Shown here: one piece after another, positions 11,851 to 23,430 of the stretch
Layout of the letters: each line of letters starts with the position of its first letter
Position numbering within the stretch: the first letter of the stretch is position 1
From: Phoma sp. XZ068
Lineage: Eukaryota > Ascomycota > Dothideomycetes > Pleosporales > Didymellaceae
Assembly (NCBI GenBank): GCA_004835665.1
Contig: RBKR01000008.1
Coordinates: 1,240,001-1,304,000 of the forward strand
Reading direction: 5' to 3'
Length of the DNA stretch: 64,000 nt
The notes under the pieces: generated by a model
Database searches by the model: none
Told to the model about the DNA's origin: nothing
The model's input: the letters and a program-made list of their open reading frames with translations, nothing else
Program-made: the position numbers and the translations under genes

Positions 11851-14212
11851 ATGACGACCGTACTGGCTATACAGCCTGCTATGCCACGCCCAACACCGGT
11901 GCCTATCGCCGCCGCTCGCCCACGCAAGCAACAGAAGCTCTCACCAGGGAAAGAGAACTTTGTTACCGGCAAACCTACCTCCACCAACGGACCCGTCTCT
12001 AACATCCGCTCACGAAGAGAACGCCCTTGCGACGCGTGCCGGAGAAGGAAGAGTCGTTGTGTGATACACGAGGGCGCTGCGCTTTGTGTCCTGTGCGAGT
12101 TTCACAAGCAAGAGTGCACCTTCGTACAGAGCCCACTGCCCAGGAAAAGAAAGGTCGTCGACGGTGACAAGAAGGACTCGCCCAACGTATCGAAAAAGAG
12201 GTATGGTTAAACTATCCGCTACTGCTACCCTTCGTTTCAAGAGTTCACGTGCCTGCCAACCTCGCGGCGTCCCATCTGAAGCGGTGTCACGTGCGCACGT
12301 GAGACCGTATCTCGCACTCCTAGTAGACCCTCAAACTTCATTCCGTGTTGTCTGATCCTTCAGAACCCCGAGTTGCACCGTGCATATTGTTGCACAGGAA
12401 CATGCAGCTAACATTATCCGCAGGTCTGTTGATGCAGAGCCACCCCCACTAGCGCTCACAACGCCCACCATCACTGCAACTGCGCCAAGTCCCCCACCGC
12501 CTCAGCCGTTGTTGGCAGCAAACATCCACCTGCCTCAACTGGGTGAAACCTTGGGCCTGCAACGTCGCCAACACAGCCGGTACATTGGGTTAAGCTCACC
12601 TTTTGATCCTACGCTTATCGGTTTATCACAATTCGATATTCGTAACGAGTCTACCTTCGACCTTGGAACACTGCGTCGAGTTAATGACCATGAATGTTTC
12701 ATTATGCTTCCTGACGAGAACACCCAAGATCATGCTGAAGAAGCCAACTTACTAAACCATGTCGAACAGCTTGTTCACCCACATGGCGCTGCCCTTCTTG
12801 ACATTTACTTCCAGGTGGTTCACCCGAGCTATCCTATTATCCAGAAGCACCTCTTCATTGAACGATACCAAAGTGGGGACAGGAGTTTCTCGCCGGCACT
12901 GTTAGCCGGGATGTACATCTTGGCGCTCAACTGGTGGTCGCTTGATCCAAAGCTCGCCAACTATTCAAAGCCAGATGCCGCTCGATTGGAGGCCATCGCA
13001 ATGAGGTCGCTAACGGTAGCCATGGAGAGGCCGAAGTTGTCCGCGGTTCAGGCGGGTCTACTACTGTTGCAGCGTCCAGAGTCCGATTCGTGGAGCCTGA
13101 CAACACAGTTGGTTGCAATCGGGCAAGAGTTGGGTCTGCATCTTGATTGCACATCGTGGTCGGTCCCTCACTGGGAGCGTGGTCTGAGGAAGCGTATTGC
13201 GTGGGCTCTGTACATGCAGGATAAGTGGAGCTCGCTCATTCATGGAAGACCATCGCACATCTTCAATGCAAACTGGGCGGTGAAGCCGATCACAGAAGAC
13301 GACTTCAACGAAGAGGGAGACGGATACGAGACGCGACAGGAAGAGACAGAGGAAGAGCAAGAAGAGAACCACCGCAGCCGGATACTGTTTGCACAGATGA
13401 TTAGCCTTACCCAGATCATGGCTGAAGTTATGGACACCTTCTACACACAAACAGCGATCCAGGACTTTGCGAACGCTGGACGAAAGTCGACAGAGTTAAT
13501 TCTGGCACGGGCAAAGCCGGTCCAGATCAAGCTGCGCCAGTGGCACGAGAGGTTACCCGCAGAAGTCAAGATGCATGCGCCTAGCAAGAGTAAGCTCATC
13601 TCGACTGGTTACCTGCATCTTGCCTACTTCGCGACCGAGATCACTCTCCATCGACGTATTGTGCAGTCTCTCGACACCAAAGAGCCCGACAACTACGGGC
13701 TCTTCATGTGCCGCAATGCAGCGAAGACTCGTCTTATCTCTGCCATGGACTTCGTCAACCGCCTGAAGCCCGAGCATCTCCAGGCGTTCTGGTTCTTCGC
13801 CTCGAAAGTGAACTTCACATTGATTGGCACTTTCGGGTCTCTTTTGTGGGCCACAGCACCAGCTCGCGAAGAAGCCGAGTTCTACAAACTGCGACTTCGC
13901 GAATATCGCTGGACACTTTCCGTCTCTTCCAAGCGCGCAGACTTCCTCGAGTACGCGGTGTCGATGCTAGATGCAAGCCGCGCTATGCTGAACAACCTCG
14001 CCGAGAAGCCCAGTTTGGCTGAGCAGATCAGCAAGGCTGGTGTTCCACCTCCAGCTCCACCGGCGATGTACCCGGTCATGAGGCCGCCGCAGTTCGATGA
14101 GGGCGAGGACGTCCATATGAACGACGATGGCGATAGCTTCCAGGGTTTCGAGGATGAATCCCCGTACGGGAGTAGACCAGGTAGTGGTGCACAGTCACCA
14201 CGGTCACAGTAA
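11851..14212 (+). CDS. tamA: TamA/Dal81-type Zn2Cys6 transcription factor
   Basis: Two exons: 11851-12200 and 12364-14212; intron 12201-12363 (GTATGG...CTTCAG), giving 732 residues. The zinc cluster is C60-x2-C63-x6-C70-x8-C79-x2-C82-x6-C89 (CDACRRRKSRC...CVLCEFHKQEC) followed by TFVQSPLPRKRK. The second exon has the landmark LGLQRRQHSRYIGLSSPFDP and a fungal-specific transcription factor domain (LLDIYFQVVHPSYPIIQKHLF, LALNWWSLDP, ALYMQDKWSSLIHGRPSHI). These agree with the TamA/Dal81 family, co-activators of nitrogen catabolite and GABA/allantoin genes acting with AreA-type GATA factors. In A. nidulans TamA and yeast Dal81 the zinc cluster is dispensable for some functions. A second in-frame acceptor at 12423 would drop 20 residues just after the finger. 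A start at 11674 would add 59 residues. The C-terminus is acidic with Gly/Ser. Confidence 0.9.
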
Positions 14213-14837
14213 ACCTCGCAGTCAATAGTACTGCATCACGAATTATCGAGCGTTTCAGCGACAGAGAATAACAACGCTCAAGAAGCGTTTCAAGTCGATT
14301 TACGAGGATCATCTCAGGCGTTATATAGGGAGGAGCGGGCACAGGGTCGCGTAATGATCGCGCAATATGGCGCTACGACCACGACTTCGGCTACGATTTT
14401 GATACGCTTTGCGCGCACTTAAGGGCGCTTCATGTTATGATGCGATTTGTAGCGATGATATCTTAGACCAAATTTTGAGTACAGAGAATAGATGCAATGC
14501 GTGCGATGGCACGCCACTTTTAACTCTGCAAATCTTATTGGCCTGCGTGTGATATTTGTCTGTGAGATGCCGCATGGCGCGTCTTACTCTGCTACGAGAA
14601 TCTCTCGTCCGACTTACGTCTTTCATTCCTCATTATACTGCACATTCCTCGTTCTAAACCGCGTCGCTTCGTCAAGCTGTCTTTTGCTACGTCACGGTAA
14701 CTCAGAAACATTCATCGTCGTCAGTTGGCAGCGAACTGGCATATCTCCAAACCGCTCTCGTGTGAGTTGAACAAGTTCACGAGCTTGAAATGATAATGAC
14801 ACAACTCCACCAACCGAACCAGACAATATATCGATAA
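14213..14837. other. Convergent intergenic region
   Basis: 625 bp between the 3' ends of the TamA-like gene (plus) and the pepsin-like gene (minus). Both 3' UTRs and terminators should lie here. No gene, tRNA or repeat recognised. Confidence 0.45.
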
Positions 14838-16529
14838 CTACCTCCTGTCCACACAAGTATCGCCCATCTCATACACAGCTAGCAGCACAAAGACCTCAAC
14901 ACGAACATTATCTCCTGTCCCATGAGCCAGCTCATATGGCTTGGATGGTGCGTACATCTCTGGGATAGGATTCTGGTGACCGTCAAGCTCAACTTTTTCC
15001 CGGAACGCCAGCTCACTTGGGCCCTTCATACCGTGTCCATGTAGTACGTGAAACGTGCCTGGGTACGTCTCTGCTTTCTCTTGCTTTCCCTTGCGTCTCC
15101 AGAACCACCAGCCATCTGTGACACATATCAGGAGTAGGGCGGTACCTATAGCAATGCCGGCGACCGCTCCAGATGACAGCTTTGCACTGGATGTTACACC
15201 AGGTTCAGACGCTGTGAGATTGTTGGGTTGTATAGTGATGATATTTGGTTCCGGCATCGGATCGCTAAACACAGCTTGACTGAGTTCAAAGACATCGCGC
15301 TCCCAATCTACTACCAGGTAGGCTTCTTGTAAGAAAACTCGACCAAGAGTGTATTGCGTTTTGTTTGCTGTGCTCCTCAGTGGGAGGTATCTTGCTGTAG
15401 TGTTGAAGATCGGCCAAGATGCCTCCAGATCGAATGCTTTGTACGGTATTGCAATAGTAATCGCAGGGCTGCTGTGTATATCGGTTCCAAGTCTGAATTG
15501 AAGTGATCCATTGAGTGAGTGGAGGGCGTTGTGGGCCGCAGTGGTAAGGGTATAGCGCCCTGAATCGTTGTGGTAGGTTAGATTGATGACTGACGCAATC
15601 TGGTCGCAGACATTGTGCGGAAGCCAGAGTTCGGGAACTGCAGAGTCGAGAACGGCCCGGACATCAGTGTTTAGCACAGTTATGGAACCGCCTCGCAATG
15701 ATGCTGTAATGTCTTGAACGGCGACGGTTACGTCTGTTACCGAAGGTACGGTGATGCTGTCACTGGATCTGCGGGACTGATCGTAGCCTCCCAGAATCAG
15801 GCTGCCGGGAACTTTGTCGTAACCTGAAGTCTACTTAGTCCAATGATGATAGGACTTTCTTGACCCACAGGTGACCTTACGGTACGCAACACCAGCCTGA
15901 TGCCCAAATGAAAGACTTGGTATTTGGCTCTTGTTCTTGAGCGAATGAATGAAAGACATCGGGCGTTTTGTACTGTTGATGGTCATGTCAAACTGAGAAA
16001 GCCCAAGGCGGCCTACCCAAAGTCGAGACATTCCGCGTTCACTCGGAGTCGAGTATGCTCCTATTGCCTGCCGCTCAAGAGTAATGTTGTCCTTTGTACC
16101 GCCGACGAACGAAAGTTCCGCTTTATCGAACCCATACAAACTTTTTCCATCGAGCTCGAACTTGGTGCCAAGCTTGAGATTGTACAGACCTATCTCACTC
16201 CATGTGGACGATGCATTAACTAGGAATCCTGAGCTGGATTTAGATGAGAAGTCTTCAGTACCGCGCGAGATGCCACAGTCAATGACGGGTATGCTCTGAC
16301 AGTCCCCCGCTTGAGGTAAGTAAATCGTTTGGCTGTTCAGCGAAGGCAGAACGTGGAAATGCTGAGGCGGTGTACCAGCATGTACATAGAAGCTGATGTA
16401 AACTTTAGTGACGCATTCCAATCTGTCGTGATACAAAGCTTCTTACGTAGACCACTCCCCATCGTTACCCAACCATTTCCCCAAACTCTGAACGTCTAAA
16501 GGAGCGAGTAGATTCGTTGAATTACCCAT
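14838..16529 (-). CDS. Pepsin-fold (A1-like) membrane protein, probably non-catalytic
   Basis: Exons on the minus strand: 16529-16447, 16392-15881, 15823-14838; introns 16393-16446 (GTAAGA...ATCAG) and 15824-15880 (GTAAGG...TTCAG). The 526-residue product reads WSTFYVHAGTPPQHFHVLPS at the start and AGVAYRYDKVPGSLILGGYDQSR across the second junction, both typical of fungal pepsin-like proteins. Where an active enzyme has DTG it has VLPSLNSQT (about residues 42-50), and where the second DTG/DSG is expected it has LDSAVPELW (about 257-265), so both catalytic motifs look lost. Many Asn-x-Ser/Thr sites indicate a lumenal/extracellular domain. A membrane helix (about residues 416-440) and a basic RRKGK stop-transfer precede a cytosolic tail. 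No signal peptide is visible with this start; an upstream exon may be missing. Confidence 0.8.
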
Positions 16530-19500
16530 ACTGTCTTACAGCTGTGGGTCATCCAGCTGCGACTGATGTGACATTCTCCAAGTGGAAGTCGGTTTTTGGT
16601 GCTGTCGACTTTGCGTTGGCTCAAGCCTCTGGCCATGCGGATCCGACAAGATGAAACAGAGATGGACAAAGTGGATAGGAGGATTAAGGTTTAGCAGGAG
16701 GTTACAAACTCTGAGGCTATGAAGACAGGTGCGGAAGTGCAGTACATGTCGCATAAAGCATGTGGGCGAACTGAACGGTATGCTAGTGGTCTAGAGATGG
16801 CTCTTTCTGACTTGGCTCAGCTCACAAAATTAAGCATGGAGCCAAAGGGTGGCAAATCTGGTGCATCGTTGCGCCCTTATCCTGCATACCCAATATCAAG
16901 CTGATCAGCTTCCACCAATCGAACCATCCCGAAGAATCGAAGAGTGCCATTCTTTGAGAATGTACCATACCGATTTGCATATGCCTTGCAGATACGGGAT
17001 GCCAAAGCAGTTGCATGGGCTTCTGATATGCTCTGAGACTCTAACCTGCACAGTATAGCCACAGCTCAATCGACACTGCCAGATCCGTTTGCTGTTGGTG
17101 GCTTCATCGTATGCGGCACTGACATTTGACGGAGATTCCCGTACATCCACGCAAAAGCAGCACTACCGCGAGTCATACCCCTCTAATCTTGGCCCCAGGG
17201 AAAGTAAGCAGTTATCTGCTGCATTGGATGTAGCGCCCAAGGAACCCATGTGTTTGTTCCTAGCGTCAGTAGCCATGCGACAGCTAGCATCTGACGCGAA
17301 CAAAGCTTTTGAATATCTCAACACAGCCTTGAGTACCAGAAAAGTTTCGACGGTAAATAATTTGCTTTAACATGTACCGGGTTTGTCCCCATAACAACCT
17401 GAAAGGCTAGGAGTGTTGATGATGCCGAAGGATCCAGGAGCGGAGGATTGCCAATGACGACTCACGCTTCATCCCTTGCTGAAGTTTGTGTGGCTTGCTG
17501 CGAATGGAAAATCTTCGCGAATCGAGACTTATGGCATTTTTGGACCCATAGGGTTGGTGATAGGGCTGATCTCAGACGATTCAAGAGGGAAGGTGTTCTG
17601 GGGTCAGTGAAGGATGACGTCGACGTCAACACGATTGGATGGATAGCAAACGGAATGACTTCGAGGCCTGGTTTCCCTCAAGAGCATCAAATTCCCTCCG
17701 CCTCGAGCTTATTTGTCGAACATGGTCCTGCCGCGCGCGCATGTTCTGAGTATGCTTTGGGTAGCGAACAAGCCGCAGTACCCGAACATAGAAAGAGCTT
17801 CCCATTCATGAGTCTCGCCGCATGTAAATACGAACTTGCACTGTGATTCGCCAGTCCTCTTACATGCTTCCCTCACGTGGACAGACACCTGCGCCTCACG
17901 TTTACGACACCAAAAAGTCAGTCGCGGTACTAAACTTGATGTACTGACACCTTCTGTCTGTGTGAGACCTTCCCATCACCTCAAATGAATAAGCGATGAT
18001 TGAAAACGAACTTTAACCCCCGATTCCACTTTCGAAAGTGAACGAAACATGGACTATTGTGTCTGGTGGAACACTCGATAGTTTATCACTCACACGCTGA
18101 ACAGGCTCCCGGTGTGCATGAAAGTCCCCCGCTTCCACAATCTTGGGTTACAAACTCGTCACCTGTTGCAGTGAATTACCAAATATGCTTCATTGGTCTG
18201 CCAATGGATGACGAAGGATGAAAACCTTATATTGCCATATACACAGTGAACGCCCCAAGCGCTGAAAGCTCCAGTTACATGTTCCATTGGCCTCAGAATT
18301 TGGTGATAGAAGACCTCAAGCATCTTGATCTTGAAACTCTTTATTACCATCCAGGTTTCTCCGTATCCAAAAAGCAACGATGCAATGTTCATGTTGAGCG
18401 AGCAACTGCGGTCATCCTCCTGGCGTTTGCCATACGTGTCAAGCCCTTATTAAATGTCTCTATTTTCCAATTTGGACTTTTTCCATCAACACTGTCTTTT
18501 TGTTCAAAATCAAAATGCGGTGCTTCCGTTGCCATTTGCAGCCCTTGTGGTGTTTTCCATCAAAAATCACAAAGCATTGTATTTGCATGCTATGCACAAG
18601 AGAAGTTCGCCTTCCAAAAGGATTGACATCAGCGGATATGCTGTCGAGCTCTTCTCTATCTCTAATACTGGCGACGTATTGCCTCGTTTCTTCATGGTGT
18701 GAGTCGAAAGTTACTTTGCCATGCGGCTTACTCCAAGCCGAAAAGCTTATATTCCACCGTTCACTTACTACACTTGAACAAAATACAAGTTCCTGCAACC
18801 TTCCAAAAGCCTTTCCAACCATCTTATGTCGAGCGGCGCTTGCGTTCGAAACCCGACAGACAACTGGTCGATGTTGCGTTGAGTTCTGTGTCTCAAAGTC
18901 CCCTCAACATGTCGTCATGTTCTGCGTTGCGACCGTGAGTCCCAGGGCTCACCTTTTGGAGTATTCTTGGTACTGAATATCTTCCGCTCACGCGGATTTA
19001 CTGTCGTGCACACCCATTCCCTGCATCGAAAGTTAAATGGTCAAAAATCACTGCTCGAGATGCGTATGTCCACCTTCAGAATGCCTACAAACACCACCGA
19101 TTTGTGTGGAGACTGCAAGGTCTGAATCGAAAATGGTGGAGCCGATATTTATGTGGGAGTCAGGTGTATGAAAACAGCACAGGGCGACAACCTATGCTTC
19201 TTGGCTGGTGGTGGTGCATAATCGCTCATTTTACCCAGTAGTTCCTCCCCCGCTCCTCCCATCACTAACTCTGAAACTCCAAGACGACCGACGAAGACGC
19301 CGATGTCCTCGAGCGTCAAAATCGACCACATTAAAGAGTCATGTTCCCAGCCTCTAGTTTCCAAAAGGACATGTACGCCAACACATGATGTTTGGCGAAG
19401 CGCCGACCATCAAAACCTACATTTAGTTACCGCGCGCATCACGAAACTTCATCAACATCACCATGACAAACGGACCGAAGAAAGAGCGAGTGCACGTCCA

Positions 19501-19662
19501 AGTAAAAGTAACCGAACAATAACATTCTAAAACGGGTATTTCCAAGAAGCGAACAAGAAAAAAAAAACCGGAGCCGGGATGAAAGTGTTTCGCTTAGCGC
19601 CTTTACATCGGCAAGTCACATCAGCGACCGTTCGCGCAAGCTCCACCACAAACAAGACCCGC
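16530..19662. other. 3.1 kb gene-poor region
   Basis: Short frames only: 17089-17370, 17448-17846, 18246-18626 and 18500-18976 on the plus strand are the longest, without recognisable domains or consistent splice signals. The part around 18000-19100 is somewhat poorer in GC than neighbouring genes. No inverted repeats, tRNA or transposase similarity noticed. The 5' end of the pepsin-like gene (a signal-peptide exon) might lie at 16530-16760, but I could not build one. Nothing further supported. Confidence 0.4.
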
Positions 19663-20539
19663 TTACGAAGCAAAAGCCTGACCGACCTCGTTGAGCGCAC
19701 TACCCGCCTCGTTGAGCAGGAACTTGAGACCGCCCTCGTTGGTGGTGGGCGCAGCCATGTGCCATGCATAACGCTCAATCCAATCCTGAGCATCCATCCA
19801 GGGCAGGACTTCCTTGAGGAAAGCCGGGGCGTTACCCTCAGTGACGCCGAACTCGGTGATCCAGAGGGGCTTGTTGAAGGTCTTGTGGAAGTTTGTCATG
19901 TAAGCCTTGAAGTCCTCGGCCTTGTCCCAGGCGTAGTAGTGGGCGACGACGTAGTCGATTTGGCAGTCGGAGCATTGCGACATGAAGGATTTGAGCCAGT
20001 TGATGCCCTTGTCTGCGCCGGCGCCGTTGGTTACGGCGGGCGAGCCGATCTTGAGGGACCCGGCGAGAGGCTGGATGAACTGCTTGTGGGCTGTGACGGC
20101 GTCGGAGACGGACATGCAGGAGCCACCACCACTAGTATGGATTAGTATTTTTGTGGAGGGATGAGTAGAATAAGGTAGAGACGTACCCGCACTGGTCGGG
20201 CTCGTTGAAGGAGAGCACGTGCGAAACCTTGTAGTTCTTCTGAGCATTGGCAACGTTGTTGGCCCAGCCAGATGTGCACCATTCCTGGTTGGAGTGAAGA
20301 AGAGGGACGTATTCAAGACCAGAGACAGGGGTGCCGTCAATGACAGCCTCCCAGTCGTACATCCATGTGATCTGATCGTAGTTCTTGAACAACTGTGTGT
20401 AAGTCGACCCAGCGACGCCGTTGTTCTGCTTGGGGAAAGCAAGACCACGCTTGCCAGCGGAGGCGCGCTTGGTGGGAGCGGCCTCGGTCATGGCAGCGAG
20501 AGCAGCAAGGCTCAGAAAGAGAGTGGATTTGATAGACAT
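19663..20539 (-). CDS. Secreted GH128 (Asl1-like) glycoside hydrolase, probable beta-1,3-glucanase
   Basis: Minus-strand exons 20539-20187 and 20131-19663; intron 20132-20186 (GTACGT...ACTAG). The 273-residue product starts with a signal peptide (MSIKSTLFLSLAALAAMTEA) and a KR dibasic site just after it. The catalytic barrel begins at KRGLAFP. The two candidate catalytic acids are E113 in FNEPDQ and E211 in WITEFG, matching the acid/base and nucleophile positions of GH128; WMYDWE and HYYAWD are further landmarks. Four Cys around CGGGGSC and QCSDC may form disulfides. GH128 enzymes cleave beta-1,3-glucan, so a role in wall remodelling or growth on glucan is likely. I chose the ATG at 20539, not an upstream one at 20617, because only it gives a clean signal peptide. 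A TATA-like CTATATAG lies 130 bp upstream. Confidence 0.9.
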
Positions 20540-21741
20540 TTTGGGTTTGGAAAGGAGTGACGAGTGCTGAAAAGAGTGAAGCACCGGTAATTTGAAGAAC
20601 AATGAGTGTAGTGACAAAAGAGTGTCTTGCTGTAATTCGAACCGAACTCCAGAGTACTACATAGTATCTATATAGTTGGCATGAATCGGAGATGAAAGCA
20701 CGGCCCGCAGGTCCAGCTCTGCACGTTGTCCGCGCGGAGTGTTGGCGTGGGTTGGCGTCAGCCATCGGCGGCTTGTGTCTTGTTTCAAACACCAACGTGC
20801 AAGTCCGGCTTCCGGTATGCATGCTGCTCAACTGCAGTTCATGAGCACTCTGGACGCAGTCATGTCTGCAGTAGCATGAGGGATTTGTTGTTCCACGACG
20901 TGGGATTCGCTGGGTTTCCGTCACTTGCATGCAGGAACAAGCCTTTTTTCCAGGAACGAGCCGGCTTTCAGGAACGGCCTTTGCATCTCCATTATCGCAC
21001 TTTGCGCACCACGTACGTCAGTCCGGTCATGCTGGCTGCCCGTGCAAGACATGGCACTTGAAGCTGTGCAACAGCGCATTGCACGCCATACCTTCCTGTG
21101 CAGAGGCCGGTGCAGAATTCGAGTTGTGAAGTGGTGTCGTGTGGGGCAGCCCAGGCGCGGAAGGTTGTCAGTGGAGATCCACCGGCAGCTAGCCACAGGT
21201 ACCCAGGCTAGAACCTTTTAGCTCACGGCTTCTCACCCATAATCCGAACGGCTGTTGGCTGCCTTCACAAGCGTCGTCACCTCCTGTAATTTAGCCATGC
21301 GAGCCAAGGAAGACAATGTTCAACCGCTTGACGTGTCTTTACGTTTTCTCTGCTTTGGCGCCTGCAGGTTTTGCTGATTGAGAATCTGCCGGCAGAGCCT
21401 AGATCGGTGTAAGAAGGCGATCGTCGGTGTAGAAGATGGAGAAGCGCAAAGTCTTCGCCGTGTCTCTGCCGTGACTTCTGTCAGTGCGACGGTGGCTTCC
21501 GGTCAAGCCGAATGTCAAGCCGAAGTTTGTGAGGGGCACACATGTTCCCTCAAATGCCACGTGCTCAAGGCGAGCATGAAGCCCACGTCACCAAGTGCAG
21601 TCCATGCGGAGATCCTTCTCGTGTCGAGGCCTAAGAATATATTCTATACGACATCAGGGGTATACAACAAACCGAATCCCTCTACATATGAACGTGGAAA
21701 GATCTTCGGCGCAAAGACAAATGGGCAGAGAAAGGTGATGT
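20540..21741. other. GH128 promoter and VTA1 3' flank
   Basis: 1.2 kb without a credible gene; frames at 20726-21061 and 20925-21221 are unrecognisable. The GH128 upstream part contains the CTATATAG element; the VTA1 side is expected to hold its 3' UTR. Confidence 0.4.
20668..20675 (-). promoter_or_regulatory. TATA-like element upstream of the GH128 gene
   Basis: The palindrome CTATATAG lies about 130 bp upstream of the chosen start codon, a plausible TATA position for a regulated secreted-enzyme gene. No experimental support. Confidence 0.3.
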
Positions 21742-23147
21742 TCAATGTGCGCCCAGCGCTTGCAATGCAATGCGCAGCTCCTTGACTGCAGTCGCCACGT
21801 CGTCAAAATTCAGCGCAGAAATGGCCCACTTGGCATGTTTTTGCGCTTGCCTAATCGACTCCTCGTCGTCTCTGAAGGGTCCTTGCGATGACGCCGCCGG
21901 TGGTGGCGGTGGTGCTGCTGGCTGAGCAGAGGGAGCGGAACGTGGCGCAGAGGAGTACTGCTGAGAAGGGGCAGTCGTCTGGGGCATGTGGTACGGCTGC
22001 TGAGGCGGTTGGGGTGATGGAGCATGGAAATGTTGCTGTGGTTGCTGAGGTGGAGACGCATACGGGTTCAGTGGAGAAGCTTGCGGTAGCTGCGCCGCGG
22101 GAGGCGATGCAGGATTCTGGTAGAAGCTTGATGGGTCGGGTGCTCCAGGAGCTTGCGGTGTCACGGCTGACGCGCCTCCTGGGCTTTCTAGGGAGGATGT
22201 CAAGGGGTCGTCGTCGGTGGACGGTGCCGTTGTCAGGTTAGGGGCGGTGTTGTCTGAGGTAAACGTTGGTGGCGCATCTGTCCTAGGAAAGTATCCGCCG
22301 CCTACTGACACCACAGAGCCCTGGCGAGACGTCGCTGGCTGAGAGATGGGAGACACATCGTCGTGTGCGTTGGACGAGTAGCCCGTAGGGACTGCTGGGA
22401 GGTTTGGTGGAGGCGACACGCTCGGCGGGGAGAAGCTGGGTGACGGCTGTGCATCCGTGGTGGGTGCCGACTCGACATATGGCTGGTATGGGTTCACGGC
22501 AGGTGGCTGTGAGGTGCCCTGGTTGATGCGCTGAACGTCGGGGTCAGTGGGGTCAAGCAGAGGCGGCGTCGGCGGCTGCTGCTCCTCCTGCACTGGGTTG
22601 GTGGCATTGGGGTCCTCGCCGGCCTTGATGGCCTTGATGATGCGCAGAGCATGGTACTTGGCGTACTTGGTCTTCGCGGCCAGCTCTGGGTCGTCCTTCT
22701 TCCAGATGGTGAGGGCGTCGAGGAAGGTGGACGCGGCCATGAGCGTGTCTGCGGTCGTGGCCGTCACCTTGTTCTCCGTCATGTCCTTCTCGCCCTTGGC
22801 AAAGGTCTGCAGGGCAAACTGGTCGCAGTATGCGCTCGCTGCCACGTCGTCCAGCAGCGCGTCCTCAGCAGGCATGTCGGCCTTGGTCTGCTCCAGCTTC
22901 TCCATCAGGTCGGTCGTGTAGGCGGTGCATTCTGCGTCGGCCGAGTGCATTCCAGCGCCGATGATCTTCTGCACCATGTGGAAGCGCACTGGCAGGCAGC
23001 GTCAGTGTGCTGCTGTGAAGCTCAGTGCTGCATCGGGTACTCACACCAGTAGGTGATGATGGGCTTGAAGCGCTCGAGCTGCGCCGCTCGTTTTGCAAAC
23101 GGCGCAAGCTGCAGTGCCTTAAGCTTTGCGGGTATCGAGTCGGCCAT
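21742..23147 (-). CDS. VTA1: Vta1/LIP5, Vps4 cofactor of the ESCRT pathway
   Basis: Minus-strand exons 23147-23045 and 22988-21742; intron 22989-23044 (GTGAGT...GCCAG). The split codon makes a Leu in ITYWLRFHMVQKII. The 449-residue product has the paired MIT-type helical region (residues 1 to about 165: KLKALQLAPFAKRAAQLE...KTKYAKYHALRIIKAIKAGEDPN), a long Pro/Gln/Ser-rich linker, and a C-terminal VSL dimerisation helix pair (EESIRQAQKHAKWAISALNFDDVATAVKELRIALQALG). Vta1 binds ESCRT-III subunits (Did2, Vps60) and stimulates the Vps4 ATPase during multivesicular body formation. It is head-to-head with the PDI gene across 283 bp. Linker length varies between species; the ends are diagnostic. 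Confidence 0.95.
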
Positions 23148-23430
23148 GGTTGCTAGGCGGCGGTGGGTGTCGTGTTGGCGACGTGTAGTGATCGTGGTGT
23201 TGAAGCTCGCAGCCTACAAGCGGGCACGATGCATGTGGTCATCGGCGGCAGACCCCTGCTCGCCCCGCATCCAAGCTATGGGCAGCTGTTTCCGAGCTTC
23301 AGGTAGAGACGCCTTGAGGACAACTTGCCTTTGTCGCGCCAACCTTGCGGTTATGTGAGCACCGCAATACACGCACTGGCTGCTGACACTCTCCCTCGCC
23401 CACCAACACTCACTCATCGCCCACGCAACC
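23148..23430. promoter_or_regulatory. Shared divergent promoter region of VTA1 and the PDI gene
   Basis: 283 bp separate the two start codons on opposite strands, so both promoters must fit here or overlap. The PDI side ends in a C/A-rich leader (CACTCATCGCCCACGCAACC). No certain TATA or UPR element recognised. Confidence 0.5.

Noticed and set aside
17448..17846. 132-codon frame in the gene-poor region
   Set aside because: No domain, signal peptide, codon pattern or splice support.
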